Below, in pieces: positions 17,113 through 30,730 of a DNA stretch of 64,000 bases. Position numbers and translations under genes: made by a program. The notes below the pieces were generated by a model. That model saw only the letters and a program-made list of their open reading frames with translations. It did not search any database and was not told where the DNA came from. Source of the stretch: Agelaius tricolor (taxonomy: Eukaryota > Chordata > Aves > Passeriformes > Icteridae); the NCBI GenBank assembly GCA_023055355.1, contig JALJCS010000002.1:87445001-87509000 (forward strand), given 5' to 3'. Positions within the stretch are counted from its first letter, which is position 1, and each line of letters opens with the position of its first letter.

Positions 17113-20100
17113 CATTTGGATCACTATTTTATAGTGAAAGACTTACTAGATTTTTTTTAACTCTAAGACAGATGAAATATAGGGATGAAATTTGTGGAAT
17201 ATGCTTCACTAAGAGGTTTTTTAAAATGGTTTAGATAAATGTCTGTTGGCCATCATCTATTTGAAAGATTAATATTGTGGTGACATATGAACACAGAGCT
17301 ACACAAAGGTCTTGGAGACCATTTCAGAGTGCTGTAAATATAGATATAATTAATGGTTCATGTCATGCCATCTCAAAAAATAAGTACCCTGCCTAGAAAC
17401 AGAAGGCATTGCCTCTTCAACATAACATTATTGAAAGAAAAAAGAACCCTTTAACATTCAAATGAGATTTCACTGTTGTGATAAAGAGATTTCACAAAGG
17501 GTAATAAAGAAAATGTGAAATGTCAACACACCATATAAAATGTTCCTTAGACTATTCACAAGATTATGATTGAATTTGAGTTCATTATATAAGTATCTTC
17601 AGCAGAAAGCAGAAATCTGCACAGAAAAGCCAAGTAAAAGAACATTCTGATCTTATAAGTAACTCTAGAACGCAAGATCAGCATTGTACCTGAATATTAT
17701 GTACAAACCTCTCAAAGTTTATGGTTAAAGAAAAATGGCTGAAGAAAATATTTCTTGGGCTGATTTGGAATTTCAGCTTCAATATATTGGGAAAAGAGTT
17801 CTAAGACCTGAAAAAAAAAGTTGTTGTGGATATATGACAAGGTTAGAAATAAAGCCTGTTCTCTCCTCTTGTACTTTCTTGTTGGCACTGGTCACAAATA
17901 CAGATCAGTGTTTTGCGGCAGGTTCAGCAAATGAGACTCAGGTTGCATGGTGTCTTATTTTTCCTCACCCTTTGCACAGTAAAAACAGAGAAACCAAAAT
18001 ATTTGGAACCAAGCTGCAAAGCTAACTGTTTTTATTATAAAAAGAACAGTGGGGTTTTTACAGTTTTTTTTCTAGCTTCTGGACTCATAAAACTAATCCA
18101 ACTAAAGAAGTAGGAGCCTGTCAGGAGATTCAATTTTACTGAAAATAGGCCTTTTTTCACTATTTTTCCTCAAGCCCTTTGATGTCAATCTCCACCAAAT
18201 CAGATGGATTTTCACAGGCTAATAATCACAAGTCTTGATTATAAAACCGGAATAGCAAACAGAAAAATTATGCTTTCAACCTGTTTCTTTTTAGTTACTT
18301 TTAACAATATTTGTTTTATTTGCATGTCTACAAAATAAAGCAGTTTTGCTAACAACCCCTTGGTATTTGGGTAATGGAAATTATCACTAGCTGAACTGTG
18401 GTCACTGGGCAGGGGTTCTGCTTTCAGCCACTGGCTCCTCTCCCAGCTCTACTGAAGGTGTGAAATTTGTCTCTGAAACATGGCCTTTTTTGACTCACAT
18501 CTTTAGCCACTTTACCTTTCTCTCTATTCTATTCTAATGCAGTAATATAAAAGCACATATAATATAGGCATACAAGTACATGGGCATATGGTATGGATAC
18601 ATTTCAGATGTATACTGATGTTCAACAATATTCTGTTTATGTCAGTTGGTTATAGAATATTAACACTGATTTCAGCAGAATTAATTGTATTTTACTGCAG
18701 TGTTTCTAAGGACATGATTGAACTTGTCCTTCCATAAGAATGAATTCCACCATTAGAAGCCACTTTTAATACAATTCTGAGAGAAAGGATGCTAAAAGGA
18801 TTGGTTATATATGTATGAAAAGAAAATATGACTGCTTATCTAAGGACACTTTGGGAGACTGAATGAGAAAAATCCAGTATTTTTTTCCCAAGAGCTGCAA
18901 AGTATTTTGAAGTCCTTTCAACACAAATAGGGGCAAGAACATTGGCTTCAATCCAGCCTTTTGCTTTTTGGAGCCAGCATTCAAATCATCTTGTTGATTA
19001 CATGGAGTAATGTGTGCACTAAATAGAATGCTAATGTTTCTAGGAAGAAATGGTTCCAGACACCTGTCTCATTTCCTCTAGACACATCATCTGGAAAATG
19101 GTATGATTTGTGGAATTGTGCTCAGAGGGTAATAAAGAAGCCTTTGGTTAAAAGGCACTTTAACCCAGACTTGACAAATAAGCAAAGTGGTTTTTGTCAC
19201 ATCAGGTAAGGTTGTTTCAGTTTTTTTAGGCCGGTTTTGTTTGATAGATTGGGGTTTTTTAAGAAAAAATAAAAGCTTGTCATGGCCTTTATTTCTAAGA
19301 AGGTGAATATCAATATCTAAAGACAAAATGAGACAATCCTGCCTTCCCTACATGACAGAGAGCTGCAAATGACCAAGAGTAGCTTAGACATTGGAAATTA
19401 GACTTGGAGCATGGCATGCATGGCAGAAATCTTGGAAATTCAAATTTGCAAGTTTCCTCCACATAAGAACACATGGGTTGATAGCCATATATCTGTGTAT
19501 CACATTGAGCATACATTTACCTTCTAATTCTCCTTAGCAAAAATGTTGACCTGCTGGAGAAATATATTCAAATTGGTATTACAGCTTGTGACAGAAAGAT
19601 AACTTGAGAAGGTAATCTCTGTAGCTGCATATCATGTTTGGGAAGAATATGGGAATGATAAAGCATGAAGACTTCTGATGTTGGGGAGGCTCTCCAAAGC
19701 ACAGTGAAATCCCATTTCAAGCACAGCTGGTGGCTTTGTGCATACCAAGAAGGTCTGAGGTTTCTGGTGAGAATACCTACCCTCTTAAAGGGCTCTAAGA
19801 ATGAAGTATCATTCTGAATAAAATAAAAAAAAATAATGTGACAAAGAAAATTCTCAAGATAAACATGCCGTTTCTTTTGTGTTTACTGAATAACTATGAG
19901 TAAATTGTGACCCTGACTGAATCTATTGCTTGAAATTTGACGTATTTAAGCAAGAACTGAAAATATTTGCATTCATGAAGTCAGGCTGAGACTTAATGAA
20001 ACAATTAGCTAGGTTAGAGTTCTCTTACAATCACATGTAGAAGAAATTAAATAGAACAGAGACTACAGCATCTTTCATTTAATATTACTGGTATTTGCAG

Positions 20101-21951
20101 TAAACATAACAGAAATATTTATTTCAAAATGCACTGTTTCATATTCTGCCTCTCCTCCTTTTTCTCTCTGAATAGAAGACACCTGTGTAGCTAGTAAGTG
20201 GAAATTTTCTTCTGGTTTTCCCCACTGCTGATATTTTATTTATGACATTTCATTTTTATATTGCATTTTGTTTGAATTGAACAGTTCTACAGCAAGCTGT
20301 ACACAGTAAGCTACTTGGAAATAGATTCCAACCTATTCCAACCTAATCTATCTGATGAAAAACTTATTATTAACTGAAAGTACTTATTGCCTCTTTGCTA
20401 ATACAGCACATCATCACTGCCACAGATAATCTGAAGTGATCTGAGGCATTGTATTAGAAGATAAATGTTTCAAGGGGGATCAAGAACATTTTCACAAACT
20501 GGATGCCAGTGTAGTAGTGCAGAGAGCACTAGCAAATAATTTAAGTCCTCAGAGTGTCACAGCAAATATTATTAGTCACATTAGGCAGTCTTATTTGGGA
20601 TAAAATGAAGTTTATTTGATCTGATAAAAAGCAAGAAGTTATTAAATTATATTTTGAATGTTTTTTCCAAACTAAAAGATGCTACAAACACCAAAGACAA
20701 AAATGAATTCCTGAAGGATTAATGAAGTAAACAGAAATCAATGAGGACAAGAACCTAAAAGCAAGAAGGAGACTATTAGAAAGGAATTAAAGCTAAGAAA
20801 TCTCAATGCAACAGGCCGTAGAAAATGTGACATGCAGTAATGGGCCATGGTGTTAGACAGACTGGTTTTCAAAAAAGATGGTTTTGTGGATCCTTTTGAG
20901 ATCAGAGCCCACATTGCTGGTCAGATGATAGGTGTCTAAGGGCAGACCTAGAAACCTCATGGTGTCTCAAAGTCTCAGGACTATTTTGCCCAAACAGCTC
21001 AAATTTACATACGAAATAAAAAATGCAAAATATTTCCTCTTTATGCAGTGCTCCCCAGTCTGCAGTTTGGTTCCAGCCTGCTGTAAACATAGTACTGGCC
21101 ATCAGTCATGCTTTCAGAAATGACACAAGGAAAGACACAACTGCAGAAGAGGAATGGGCATAGAGGGCTTCCAGAGCAAACTGGACAAGAGTAGTTAAAC
21201 TTCACAGGATATTTAGTGTTTCTTAAACCTATGCTTGCAGTCACATGTAACTGATGAGCTTATTTTATGTGAAAGGTACTATTTAATCCACATTTGAGGC
21301 TCAAAATCCACAGGTGAATAAAGATGGAGGCGCAGAATGTTCTTGGAAGTTTGAAACTTATACAGTAGAATAGCATCCAAAACTCACCCCCAAACCCACT
21401 CAAACCAGCAGATTCTCTTTTATCATCATCCCCTTCTCATTAAGAAATTATTTTTATTTGAGTCTCTGAAATTATTAAGCTGATCTTGAATACATCATCA
21501 AAGTCTACTTTGAAAGCAGCCTCAGGCAGACACCATTATTCCCTATCAGTCCAGCACCTCCTGTGTCCCAGTTAAGAAGGAACACAGATTTGGGGTGGTT
21601 TTGATGGGTTTTTTTGAGACTGTCTCTCTCTCCTACAGGTGTTGGCCATATCCTAGAGCCCTTCCACATCTGTACAGCCAGGGTACAGTGTACAACACAC
21701 AGAGCCCAGGAATTGCACCAAGGACATGATAACTGTGTAGGAAATGAACAACTTGAGCTGATTGTCCTCAGGACAGTGGGATGTGGAGACCCTGGCAGGA
21801 GCAGCTGCCCCTGAAGGGCAGCAGCCCAGGAAAGGGCCTGACCTGGGGGAAGGAGATGGGGGAGAAGAGGGGAAAACATTTTACTTCTGCCTTTGTTTCT
21901 CCCTACTTGATTGTATTTTAAATTACAATAAATTAATTTTTTTTTTTAAAG
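17113..21951. other. Long AT-rich unassigned stretch
   Basis: About 4.8 kb with no recognised transposon, exon or RNA gene. Open frames are all under ~130 codons without domain signatures. It may contain non-coding regulatory sequence or old repeats, which needs an alignment to see. Confidence 0.4.
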
Positions 21952-22440
21952 GATCATACAATATCCTGAGTTGGAAGGGACTCACAAAAACTATCTAAGT
22001 CCTACTTCAGGACCTGTAAAAGACACCCCAAAAATTCCACCACATGCTTGAAAGCATTGTCTGAATGCTTGAACTCTGTCAAGCTTGGTGCTGTGACCAC
22101 CTCCCTGGGAAGTCTGTTCAGTGCCCAACCACCTTCTGGGGGAAGAATACTTTCCTGATATCCAACCTAAACCTCCTCCAACTCAGCTTCAGGCCATTCC
22201 CTCAGGTCCTGTCACTGGTAACAAGGTAACAAGAAAGAATAGATCAGTTTACCTCCACTTCCCATTATTAGGATGCTACAGAGCAAATGAGGTGTCCCCT
22301 CAATCTCCTCTTCCTGGGGTTGAACAGACCAAGTGACCTCAGCTGCTTCTCCTGTGGCTTCCCCTCCAGACCCTAAACCATCCTCACAGCCCCCGTTGGG
22401 ACACTCCAATGAGCTTTGTATCTTTCTTGTTTTGTAGCTC
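21952..22440 (-). repeat. CR1 fragment, antisense, 3' end
   Basis: On + it begins ATCATACAATATCCTGAGTTGG and runs through 'CTTGGTGCTGTGACCACCTCC', 'GGGGGAAGAATACTTTCCTGATATCC' and 'CTCAGCTGCTTCTCCTGTGGC'. It shares a layout with the copy at 40012-40452 and belongs to the same subfamily. Confidence 0.92.
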
Positions 22441-22843
22441 CCAAAACTGCACACTTGAGTTTCCCCAAGTCAAATCTGTTTTGTCTGCAATGGTGAATAA
22501 TAAGTGAACTTCCTCTATCTTAACCCATGAGCTTTTCCCTCCTATACTGCCCCGGGTCATGCTGAGAAGGTCGAATGGGTGGGTGGCTGTTGGCCAAGGT
22601 CACCTCACCACAGCAGTTCATGAAGACACAGTGGTTGTGTCAGACAGGGGAATCTGCCACATCTGCAAATGTAAAACACCTGCAATTCCATCATTTTGGA
22701 TGCTGTCACTGTTCATGACGTAGCCCACCAGAGCCCAGCCTAGCTCTAAAGACTCCAGCAGCCACGCCAGGAGTGGGGAACAGCAGGGGACTGGGGTTTG
22801 CCCACAGCTGAACCTGAAGAGCTGCAAGCTCTGCAGTGCACAC
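22441..22843. other. Unassigned spacer
   Basis: Nothing firm. It may contain the outer part of the adjacent antisense LTR if that element is longer than called. Confidence 0.35.
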
Positions 22844-23366
22844 TGTTACAGCCACATCAGAGACCAAGCAAAAGAGAAAGCTCTTTGTCTTAAGGTTCCA
22901 CAGGAAAAGCCTATTCAAGGTGAATGTGGTAAGGCAAAAGAGCCCCCACTACCTCTGTGCACCAAGGTTAAACAGAATTACAAACCAGAGGGTGGATAAA
23001 GAAAATCGACCACTAGGGAAACTTAAAGGGTGGAGCAAGGGGATTACATCAATAGTGTGAGACCAATCAGCATAGGGGGAGGAGAGGGAAAGGTCACATG
23101 GACCAATAGATTAGGGGATTTCCAAATGGGTGTGTCAATCAGGGATTGGTCCAGGGAGAGAGTGGCAGGGAACATTCTGGAAAAAGGGGCGGGGTTGCCT
23201 TGATAGGCAGGGAAAGGACTAGAACAAAGGGAGGGGAATAGCTTGAGGGACAGCTCTAAGGGAGGATACAACTCGGGGATAAGCCAATTTATGGAAAACA
23301 TGGTGGGGGGGAGGAATAACAGAAACATTTAACAGCAGCTTAGTGAAATAAACAAGAACCGCAACA
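22844..23366 (-). mobile_element. LTR, antisense
   Basis: On the minus strand it starts TGTTGCGGTTCTTG and, with the called end GATGTGGCTGTAACA, would have imperfect terminal inverted repeats. U3 is C/T-rich with several CCAAT/ATTGG boxes like the other LTRs here, plus a TTTAAG/CTTTATCC TATA-like region. No matching 6-bp flanks were found (CATTCA right, GCACAC left), so the inner boundary is uncertain; the start resembles the sense LTR at 5298. Confidence 0.65.
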
Positions 23367-26300
23367 CATTCACTCTTCCTTCCTTTTTGGTGATAACTCA
23401 CAAACCTCAAAGATGTTAGTTGAGACGTAATGTTTTTTTGTAGGCTTGAATAAATATAGTCCAAATAACTGTGAAAAGAGAAAAAAAAATCACAAACCTG
23501 CATTCAGGTATTTATCTATAGATTCTGCTCTTGATTTTATTTCCTTGAAGATGTGTAAGTACACTTATGCATTTTTATGAAGTAGGTTATTAATTAATAT
23601 ATTTCACAGCAGAAAACAAAACAAAAAAAACCAACCATCACAAAACCCCCCAAATCATCAGTCAGTCTGGGTAAAATTTCAATTAATTAATTCTTGTTTA
23701 AATAATGTCTGTTCAGTCTCTCTTCTTCTGTACCAATTTAAGAGCACAGCAAACAAAGAAGAAAGGCAAACAAACCAACCCAACCCACAACAACCCCACC
23801 AAACCCAGCAAAGGTGGAGATGAAGAACTAAAGTGCAGATGATGAAAATCACTGTGTAGCTATCCATGGGTATGCATAAGATTCAGTTCATTAAAGACTG
23901 GAACTATATTCTGTCATTTTGACCCATCCTAAGATCCATCAGGAATCATAACAAGGAGATTATTAAATCCTGAGCTAGTATTCAAGTGTTCATACAAAAG
24001 CACTACGGGTATAATTAAAAAAAAACAAGCATCAAATAAGCAGGCTATAAGGAGTTCTCCTGTTCTAACAAAATGGGTGGATAACCTGATTCAATAGCAA
24101 TTTACCCTTTCTAATACTCATAATATATAGTGATTTTTCCCTATTATTATTATTGCATTTGCAGTTTAGAAACAAATCCCAGCAATTATTTACCATACTG
24201 CATTAGAAAAGGGATTAATCTCCTTCTATTTACTGTATCTCTGATGCTGATATATTTGTCATTGCTGTTCAGGCTTCTCTTCTAGTAGATACATACTGGA
24301 TAAATTGAATTAATGTTGTTTCAGGCATATTGCATCACATGGTACTTCAGTGAGTATTACGTGTTTTATGATAAGGAAATTTTGTTCTGATCTCCCCTAT
24401 TTAATTTGAAAAATTCTCTGTATTGACACATGTACAGGGGCTGGGAATGAAATGCTTAGGAAGATTTTTGTATTGAACTATTAAATGTTATCTTTTCATG
24501 TTCAGCTGTGAGTCTGAAGCATAATTTTTGCAATGCCTTTGGAGGAGCACTGAACAGCCATGCCAGGTGAAGTTGTTACTTGTTTCTCCTTCCTACATGA
24601 TCTGTTGACAGATGCTGCTTTCAGCTCTTCAAACTGTGTTTTACAGAAACAAAATTTCTGGATTAAAACAATTTTTCATAATGTCAGGGTTTCAAAAGTG
24701 ACCTTCTCTGCCTAGGGAAAGGGTAACAGATTTCCCTTGTGTTGGCCTTCAAAGCTAAACAAGAAATGTAGAATGAAAAAAAAAAAACGCTTACTGCAAA
24801 AAACAGTAAGTTATCCTTTGGGTTTTTCCTCTTAAATGTGTCAAAGAATAAGAGAGAACTTATTTTCCCTTGTAAGATGTAATAGTAACATACCAACTAA
24901 AAAAATGTCTTTGTCTTATTAGGAGAAACCTGTGCATGATCAGTAAATCAGGAATTGGGGAAACATGTTGGTTCCTTAGGTTGTACTTGCCTGAAGTTGG
25001 TGAGGATGAAACTTCTCTTTTCACCACTGCAAGTTCTGCAGTCTATTCAGAAAGAATTTTTCCACTTTACAGCACAGTATTATGACTGATGTCACCAAAA
25101 AAAAGAATAGGCAAAGCAAGTGGGTAAAAGCTTCTCTGTCTGAGATTCAGTTTTTAGCATCTTCCTGTAAAAGGGCTGTGAATAAAATAATCTTGAGTTT
25201 GGAAAGCAAGTGAGCTAGTCACGCTTGAATACAAGAAAATTTTTTCAGAAACTTTGTGAAGAAACTCTTTATTTCCGATTGATTATGGCAGTTCTTTTTG
25301 TATTTTGGAGACAACAATGGTTTTTATTTCACTAAAAATAATCTTTGCTAAAGATGACTAAATATTTCTAGATATAAGCTTGCTATACTCAAATCCTATT
25401 AAAAATTTACTGTTCCTAACAATTGATCAATCTAAAAATTTTAATTATGTCATCCCTCTTGGTTTTGCAACAGCTTTCATTTTTCAGGTCACAGCATTGC
25501 AAAATTCAGATAATACAGATTTTTTTTCTGAGTGTACAACACAGAATATTTCTTTAAAAGGCATTTTATTTTTTCTTATATTCTCTGTGGATTTTAGTAA
25601 TAGAATTTTTCTTTGCAGAAGCTTAAACAAGTAGAGTTTTATTTTACAGTCAAATAATACAAATCTGTTTTCTTCGTCCAACAAGTTCATAGGCACAGGA
25701 CCCTCCATAGACTAAGTATTCTCTTACATAAAAAAGAAATACTGGAAATACAATAGGATCACTTGATTTCCCTCAAGAGGGATCTGGAATGAGTAGATTA
25801 AAAGATGTTTTTGTGAACAAGATTATATTTGATTCACTTACTTGAATAATTATTAATATCAATTGATTAATATTAATCTTTAAAGTGAATTACATTTCAG
25901 TATCTTGTACATGCCCTTTCCATGTTCCTCTTTATAACCAATAGTGACTCTTCTCAGCACTCCAATTGACCCTTCTAACGTTAAAGGACCTTTCTCCTTA
26001 CTCAGAAAAAGTTACTTTATAGAAGCCAACGTGTTACACAAGTGTTAGCAAGGCTGTATGCTTCAGGTATCCATCATTTAAATTTTGATACAGGATAGAC
26101 AGAGCTGAGCAACATTAAAACCCTTAAGTCCTGTGGTTTAAGCAGCACTCCTGCAATGAGTACCAGACATAGAATCCAAATTGTGAGAACTTCAAAATAC
26201 AGAATCAATAGTGATGTATTAGAGTGAAATCAAAAAGACGAGAGTCCTACTAAGCAATAAATAGCTCCACAAATACATAACAAGGGGTTTGAAGTATGTG

Positions 26301-26798
26301 GAAGGAATATTGAATATAAGGAACAGTTGCTAGTACATGAATGGAAATGTCAAAATGAAGCAACAGAAAATATACAACCTAAATAAAGGAGATTTGCTTA
26401 AGGCAGAGAGCAGACCGTCTCTATGCTGTGGTTACATAGTATTTAAGGGGAAAAAAATCCTAAAAATAGCAAACGGCTTAAAAGCAGGCCGAAACACAAT
26501 TCACAAATTTTGTTTTCATGTATACTCAAAGCTATAAAATCTTATTTTATTGAAACAAGTAGTTTTCAATAGTCTTGAATTTGGCACTACTAGAGCTCTA
26601 AGAGAATGAGTTACTGGTCTGGCTTAGTTGTCATAGAAACAATTATTTACTTCCATCTGGATAATCTTTATCATTACAGACCTGAAGCCAATTGGAAAAA
26701 TTGAGTGAACTTCTGTGATTTTGGTAATAATTTTTTTTTTAAAGGAAGATAACTGCCCTAGACCTTTCTATATAATGGGGCAATTGTGCTTACAACAG
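23367..26798. other. AT-rich unassigned stretch
   Basis: No exon or transposon recognised. Low-complexity A/C-rich tracts occur at about 23615-23655 and 23755-23820 (AAAC, CAAACC and CCAAC-like units). Confidence 0.4.
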
Positions 26799-26995
26799 CG
26801 TAGAATCAGTGGGATTAGAAGAGACCTCTAGAGATCATCTAGCCCAGCCCCTCTGATCAAGCTCCTGCACAGGATCACATCACAGATGGGTTTGAGGGTC
26901 TTCAGAGAAGGAGACTCCACAACCTCTCTGGGCAGCCCAATTTCAGCACTCTGCCACCATTGAAGTAAAAAAGCTTTTCCTCTCCTTGTTGGATC
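26799..26995 (-). repeat. CR1 fragment, antisense, 3' end
   Basis: On + it begins TAGAATCAGTGGGATTAGAAGAGACCTC and passes 'GACTCCACAACCTCTCTGGGCAGCC', the reverse complement of a diverged CR1 3' end. Confidence 0.85.
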
Positions 26996-27300
26996 CTCCA
27001 CCACCTGTGACAAAAAGCTATTATTGATGGTCTGCAGGGGCCCCCGGGATATGTGTGCCCTGCAGATATCAATGGTTGGGATATTCCACAAGTCCAGGGC
27101 CTGTGATCTTGGTTATTCCCAGCTGTTTGCAGAAGGCCTCATCCACTTCCTTTTCCTGACCAGGTGGCCTGTAATAAACACCCAGTTTCACCCATGTTAG
27201 CCTGCCCCTTAATTCTTATCCATAAACTCTCAACTAATTTATAAAACTTTATAAAATTTACAGCTAGGTCCTGAAGGAGTAGTCTTCATTCAGTAGGAGT
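26996..27300. repeat. Unidentified repeat-like segment between two CR1s
   Basis: Includes GCAGAAGGCCTCATCCACTT and 'CCAGGTGGCCTGTAATAAACACCC', phrases I associate with an interspersed avian repeat but cannot name. It could be internal sequence of the same retroelement as its left neighbour. Confidence 0.35.
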
Positions 27301-27893
27301 CACAGAATCATAGAATCACAGACTGGGTCAGCTTGGAAGGGAACAGAGTGGGCCATCAGGACCAGCCTCTCTGCTCAAGCAGGGTCATCCCTGAGCACAT
27401 GGCACAGGATCATGTCCAGACAGTGTCCAGACAGGAGGCTCCACACCCTCTCTGGGCAATCTGTGCCAGTGCTTCATCACTGCACATAAAGAAGTTCTTC
27501 CTCATTTTCAGGTGGAACTTCCTGGACATCAGTTTATGACCATTGCCTCTTGTCCTATTGCTGGACACCACTGAGCAGAGCCTGGTCCATCCTCTGACAC
27601 CTCCCTACAGACACTCACAGACATTGATGAGGTCTCCTCTCAGCTGTCTCCTTCTGAGGCTGAGCAGGCCCAGCTCCCTCAGCCTTTCCTCATAAGAGAG
27701 ATTCTCCAGTCCCTTTACAATCTTTTTTCCTCCACTGTGGTCTCAGTCCAGGAGTGTCTGCCTTGTACTGAGGAGCCCAGAATTGCACAGATCACTGCAG
27801 GTGAGGCCTTGCCAGGGCTGAGCAGAGGGGCAGGATCCCCCCTCTGACCTGCTGGCAATGCTCTTCCTGACACACCCCAGGATACCTTTGGCA
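27301..27893 (-). repeat. CR1 fragment, antisense, 3' end, long
   Basis: About 590 bp. On + it starts CACAGAATCATAGAATCACAG and continues through 'CTGTGCCAGTGCTTCATCAC', 'AGGTCTCCTCTCAGC' and 'CTCCCTCAGCCTTTCCTCATAAGAGAG' to 'GAATTGCACAGATCACTGCAGGTGAGGCC'. This is the well-preserved reverse complement of CR1 3' UTR plus the end of ORF2. Confidence 0.95.
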
Positions 27894-28967
27894 AATAAAG
27901 TTCATATTTGTATTCTTGAACTAAAGCAAGAAACTTTCCTTCATAAGAAAATTCCCACAGCTAACTGGCCTTCTCCAGCAGCAATATCTCAAGGCAGCAA
28001 TGTGTGAGTTGTAACACATCCCACTTGAACAGGGACATTTATTTAGTGATGCAATGAACACAATCTGGAACTCACTGAGTCATCTCATTAAAACCTCTGT
28101 TGTCACTTCTGCAAGTTGACTAGTCAGACTAGGCCTCCACTTCAAAGAAGCAGCATTTTAAATCCTAAAGTGAAGCAAATTACACTTACCACAAAGTAAA
28201 ATATTTCAAGGGTGTCTGCTATGGGCTGACACTTAGGGGATTAAAGGAAAGTGAATGTTATGTTTGTCATTACAGAGGGATATTGCAAGTCACTTATTGA
28301 CTGACCACTCTTATCAAGAAATAATTTGATTCAGGGAAGTGTTCCTATTAATTTCTATTGTAAATCAACCATATGGATCAATGATTGTCTAATTCAGCAC
28401 TACTCCAGCAATACAGCTGCTTAATCCTCTGTGCTGGTGGGTAAATGTGAATTGGACTTTCCAAAACATAAGGGAAACGCAATTTTAGTTTATTTATAAA
28501 ACAAACAAACAAAGTGAAAAGCTGGTAACTGAAAAGAATGACAAAAAGGGTTTATTCTTTAATTATTTCCTAAGCAAATGAAGAGTTATCTGAAGAGTCC
28601 AGGCCCTTGCAGCACACAGACTTGGAGGGACTTCTATCCCTCCATTGACTTGGATCTGCGAGACAAATTCAGGCACTCTTGAGACTCTGCAATGTCTTTG
28701 CTATCAGCTGTCCTCTCTAAAATGCTTTGCAAGAGAACATTAGACAATCAAGGTGTTTTAATCACATAGGCTTGAGATTTTGCAAATAAATGCAAAATAG
28801 AGAGCATTGTATCAACAGATTTTACACTGTAGTGATAGTAATACAGAGGACCCAAAAATACACTTATGTGATCCCTGAACTGCAGTAAGAACTATCATTT
28901 AATTTAACCACTCTGAGGATATGGAAAACATAATTATGAAAAGCTGTTAAATAACAGGTCAAAACTG
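27894..28967. other. AT-rich unassigned stretch
   Basis: Nothing recognised apart from a short (AAAC)n run at about 28498-28512. Confidence 0.4.
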
Positions 28968-29225
28968 GCAGCGTGTTCTTGCAGCCCAGGAAGCCAAGGC
29001 TGCTTCAAAAGCCCCAAGGACAATGGGTTGAGGAATACATAATGTATATTCTCCCCTTATATTCTGCTCTTATGAGACCCCACCTGGAGTCCTGCATTCT
29101 ACTCTAGGGCTCACAGCATAAAAAGAACATGGGCCTGTTGGAGTGTGTCCACAGGGCCATGGAGATGATAAGAGGACTGGAGCACTTCTCCTATGGAAAC
29201 AGGCTGAGGGGCAAGACATTAAGAT
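28968..29225 (+). repeat. CR1 fragment, sense, ORF2 end
   Basis: Shows the CR1 ORF2 C-terminal nucleotide landmarks in sense orientation: 'GCAGCCCAGGAAGCCAAGG', 'GAGACCCCACCTGGAGTCCTGCATTCTA', 'GGCCTGTTGGAGTGTGTCCACAGGGCC' and 'GAAACAGGCTGAGGGGCAAGAC'. Truncated at both ends, with stops in frame. Confidence 0.85.
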
Positions 29226-30300
29226 GGCAAAGATACAGATTCTAATTAGTTTCATACTGCAAGAAAACTTAGGATGTTGTGTCTGTCAATTGGTGGGACA
29301 GCAGTGAAAAATTCTTTACCAAACTTGTTTGTCTTTGTTCAAACAGCACAGTCCATCAAACTCACCTAAAAAAGCACTGTCATTATATATGTGATTCTGC
29401 TAATATGGGCTTCTGCTGTGTTAAAATTAAATGTTCTCAAGGATATATATATATATATATCTTTATATATACAAACCAGAATTCACTGCATATCCTGAAC
29501 AATAAAGCAAAGTTGTTTTATTTTTTTTCATGGCTGAGCAACTGAAGATTGGATGTGGATGGTGTAGGTTAGAGTTTAAATGAAAATACAGGACTATTTT
29601 GAATACTTCAGAATCTAGGTAGGGACACAGGGATACTTTACTGATAAGCTCAAAAATTGGCTTGGCTGAGAATTGTAATGAAAAAGCATTATTCCCAGAT
29701 TCCCTACTTACTTCCTAGATTCGGTTTTCAGATTCACTGGACATTACTGGTATTAAAAGCATGAGAAAAGCCATACTGAATTGTACTAGGATTGCACTGC
29801 TCTTGATATCTTGTGTCAAACTGCACAAGTTTGGGGAAGTTTATGAGAAATTTGCAGCAGCTGAATGTATGGCAAAATAACCCAATGATCAGATTACCAT
29901 TCAAAGATTAACTCGGGGCTGGAAAGAAGATATTTTCTTCCCTCTAAGTCTGTGCTGTAATTGTAATGAATGATGGGTTTTATAGACAAAATTGTTACCA
30001 GTCCTTTTCTAAATCCTCTTTACTTCCAGCCTAAAACTGCCTCCTGCAGCAAAGGATTCTATCAGATAATTACAGTGTGAAATGGAACTTATTCCCTCTT
30101 TGCAATTTTCAGTTCATCACATCTCAACTACATTTAATGCCCTCACTTATGTTTGCTATGGAAAAAAAAGGGAAACAGAATTCCTTGTTTGACCTTCTCC
30201 AGATTATGCAATATGTGTACATTTTGTCTTATGACTAATTTACCTATTTCCATTCCATAGTAAACAACCCTGTGGTTTTCATGGTTTTCACTTCTTTAGT
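29226..30300. other. AT-rich unassigned stretch
   Basis: No recognised element except the TA microsatellite listed separately. Confidence 0.4.
29442..29472. repeat. (TA)n microsatellite
   Basis: About nine uninterrupted AT dinucleotides, then CTTTATATATAC. Confidence 0.85.
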
Positions 30301-30730
30301 TTGATATTTATTCCAGGTGTTTGGACCTTTGTCAGCCCTTCTCAGGTCCTCTAGCTGTGCTACAATATCCTCCTTGACAAGATGAAGAACTACATACTCC
30401 ATTCAAAATGAGGTCACTTATTACATGATATTCTCATTCTTTGCTTTCGTTTAAATCTTTCATTTTATTTAGTTTTGCTTTTTTTTTTTTTCTGAATGGG
30501 AAATTGAAAGTAAAACAAGGATCTCTACTGAATTTTCATATCAATTTAGTATATAACTAGCTCAATTTTATTACAGTATTATGCACTACTTTACATTTAG
30601 CAACAGTTGGTTATATCCAGCATTTTCTTGATTGCTAAAAGTGCTTATTTGAATTTTTGTTGTTTCTTTCAATCATCTCTAGGTTTGACTAACCTGTCTA
30701 TTTTGTGTCAGTATGAATCATTCTGCATTC
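30301..30730 (-). repeat. Possible ancient CR1/L3-like fragment
   Basis: 'CAGCCCTTCTCAGGTCCTCTAG', 'CTACAATATCCTCCTTGACAAG' and later 'GACTAACCTGTCTATTTTGTGTCA' are reminiscent of antisense ancient CR1/L3 LINE sequence found across amniotes. Highly decayed and only weakly supported. Confidence 0.3.
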
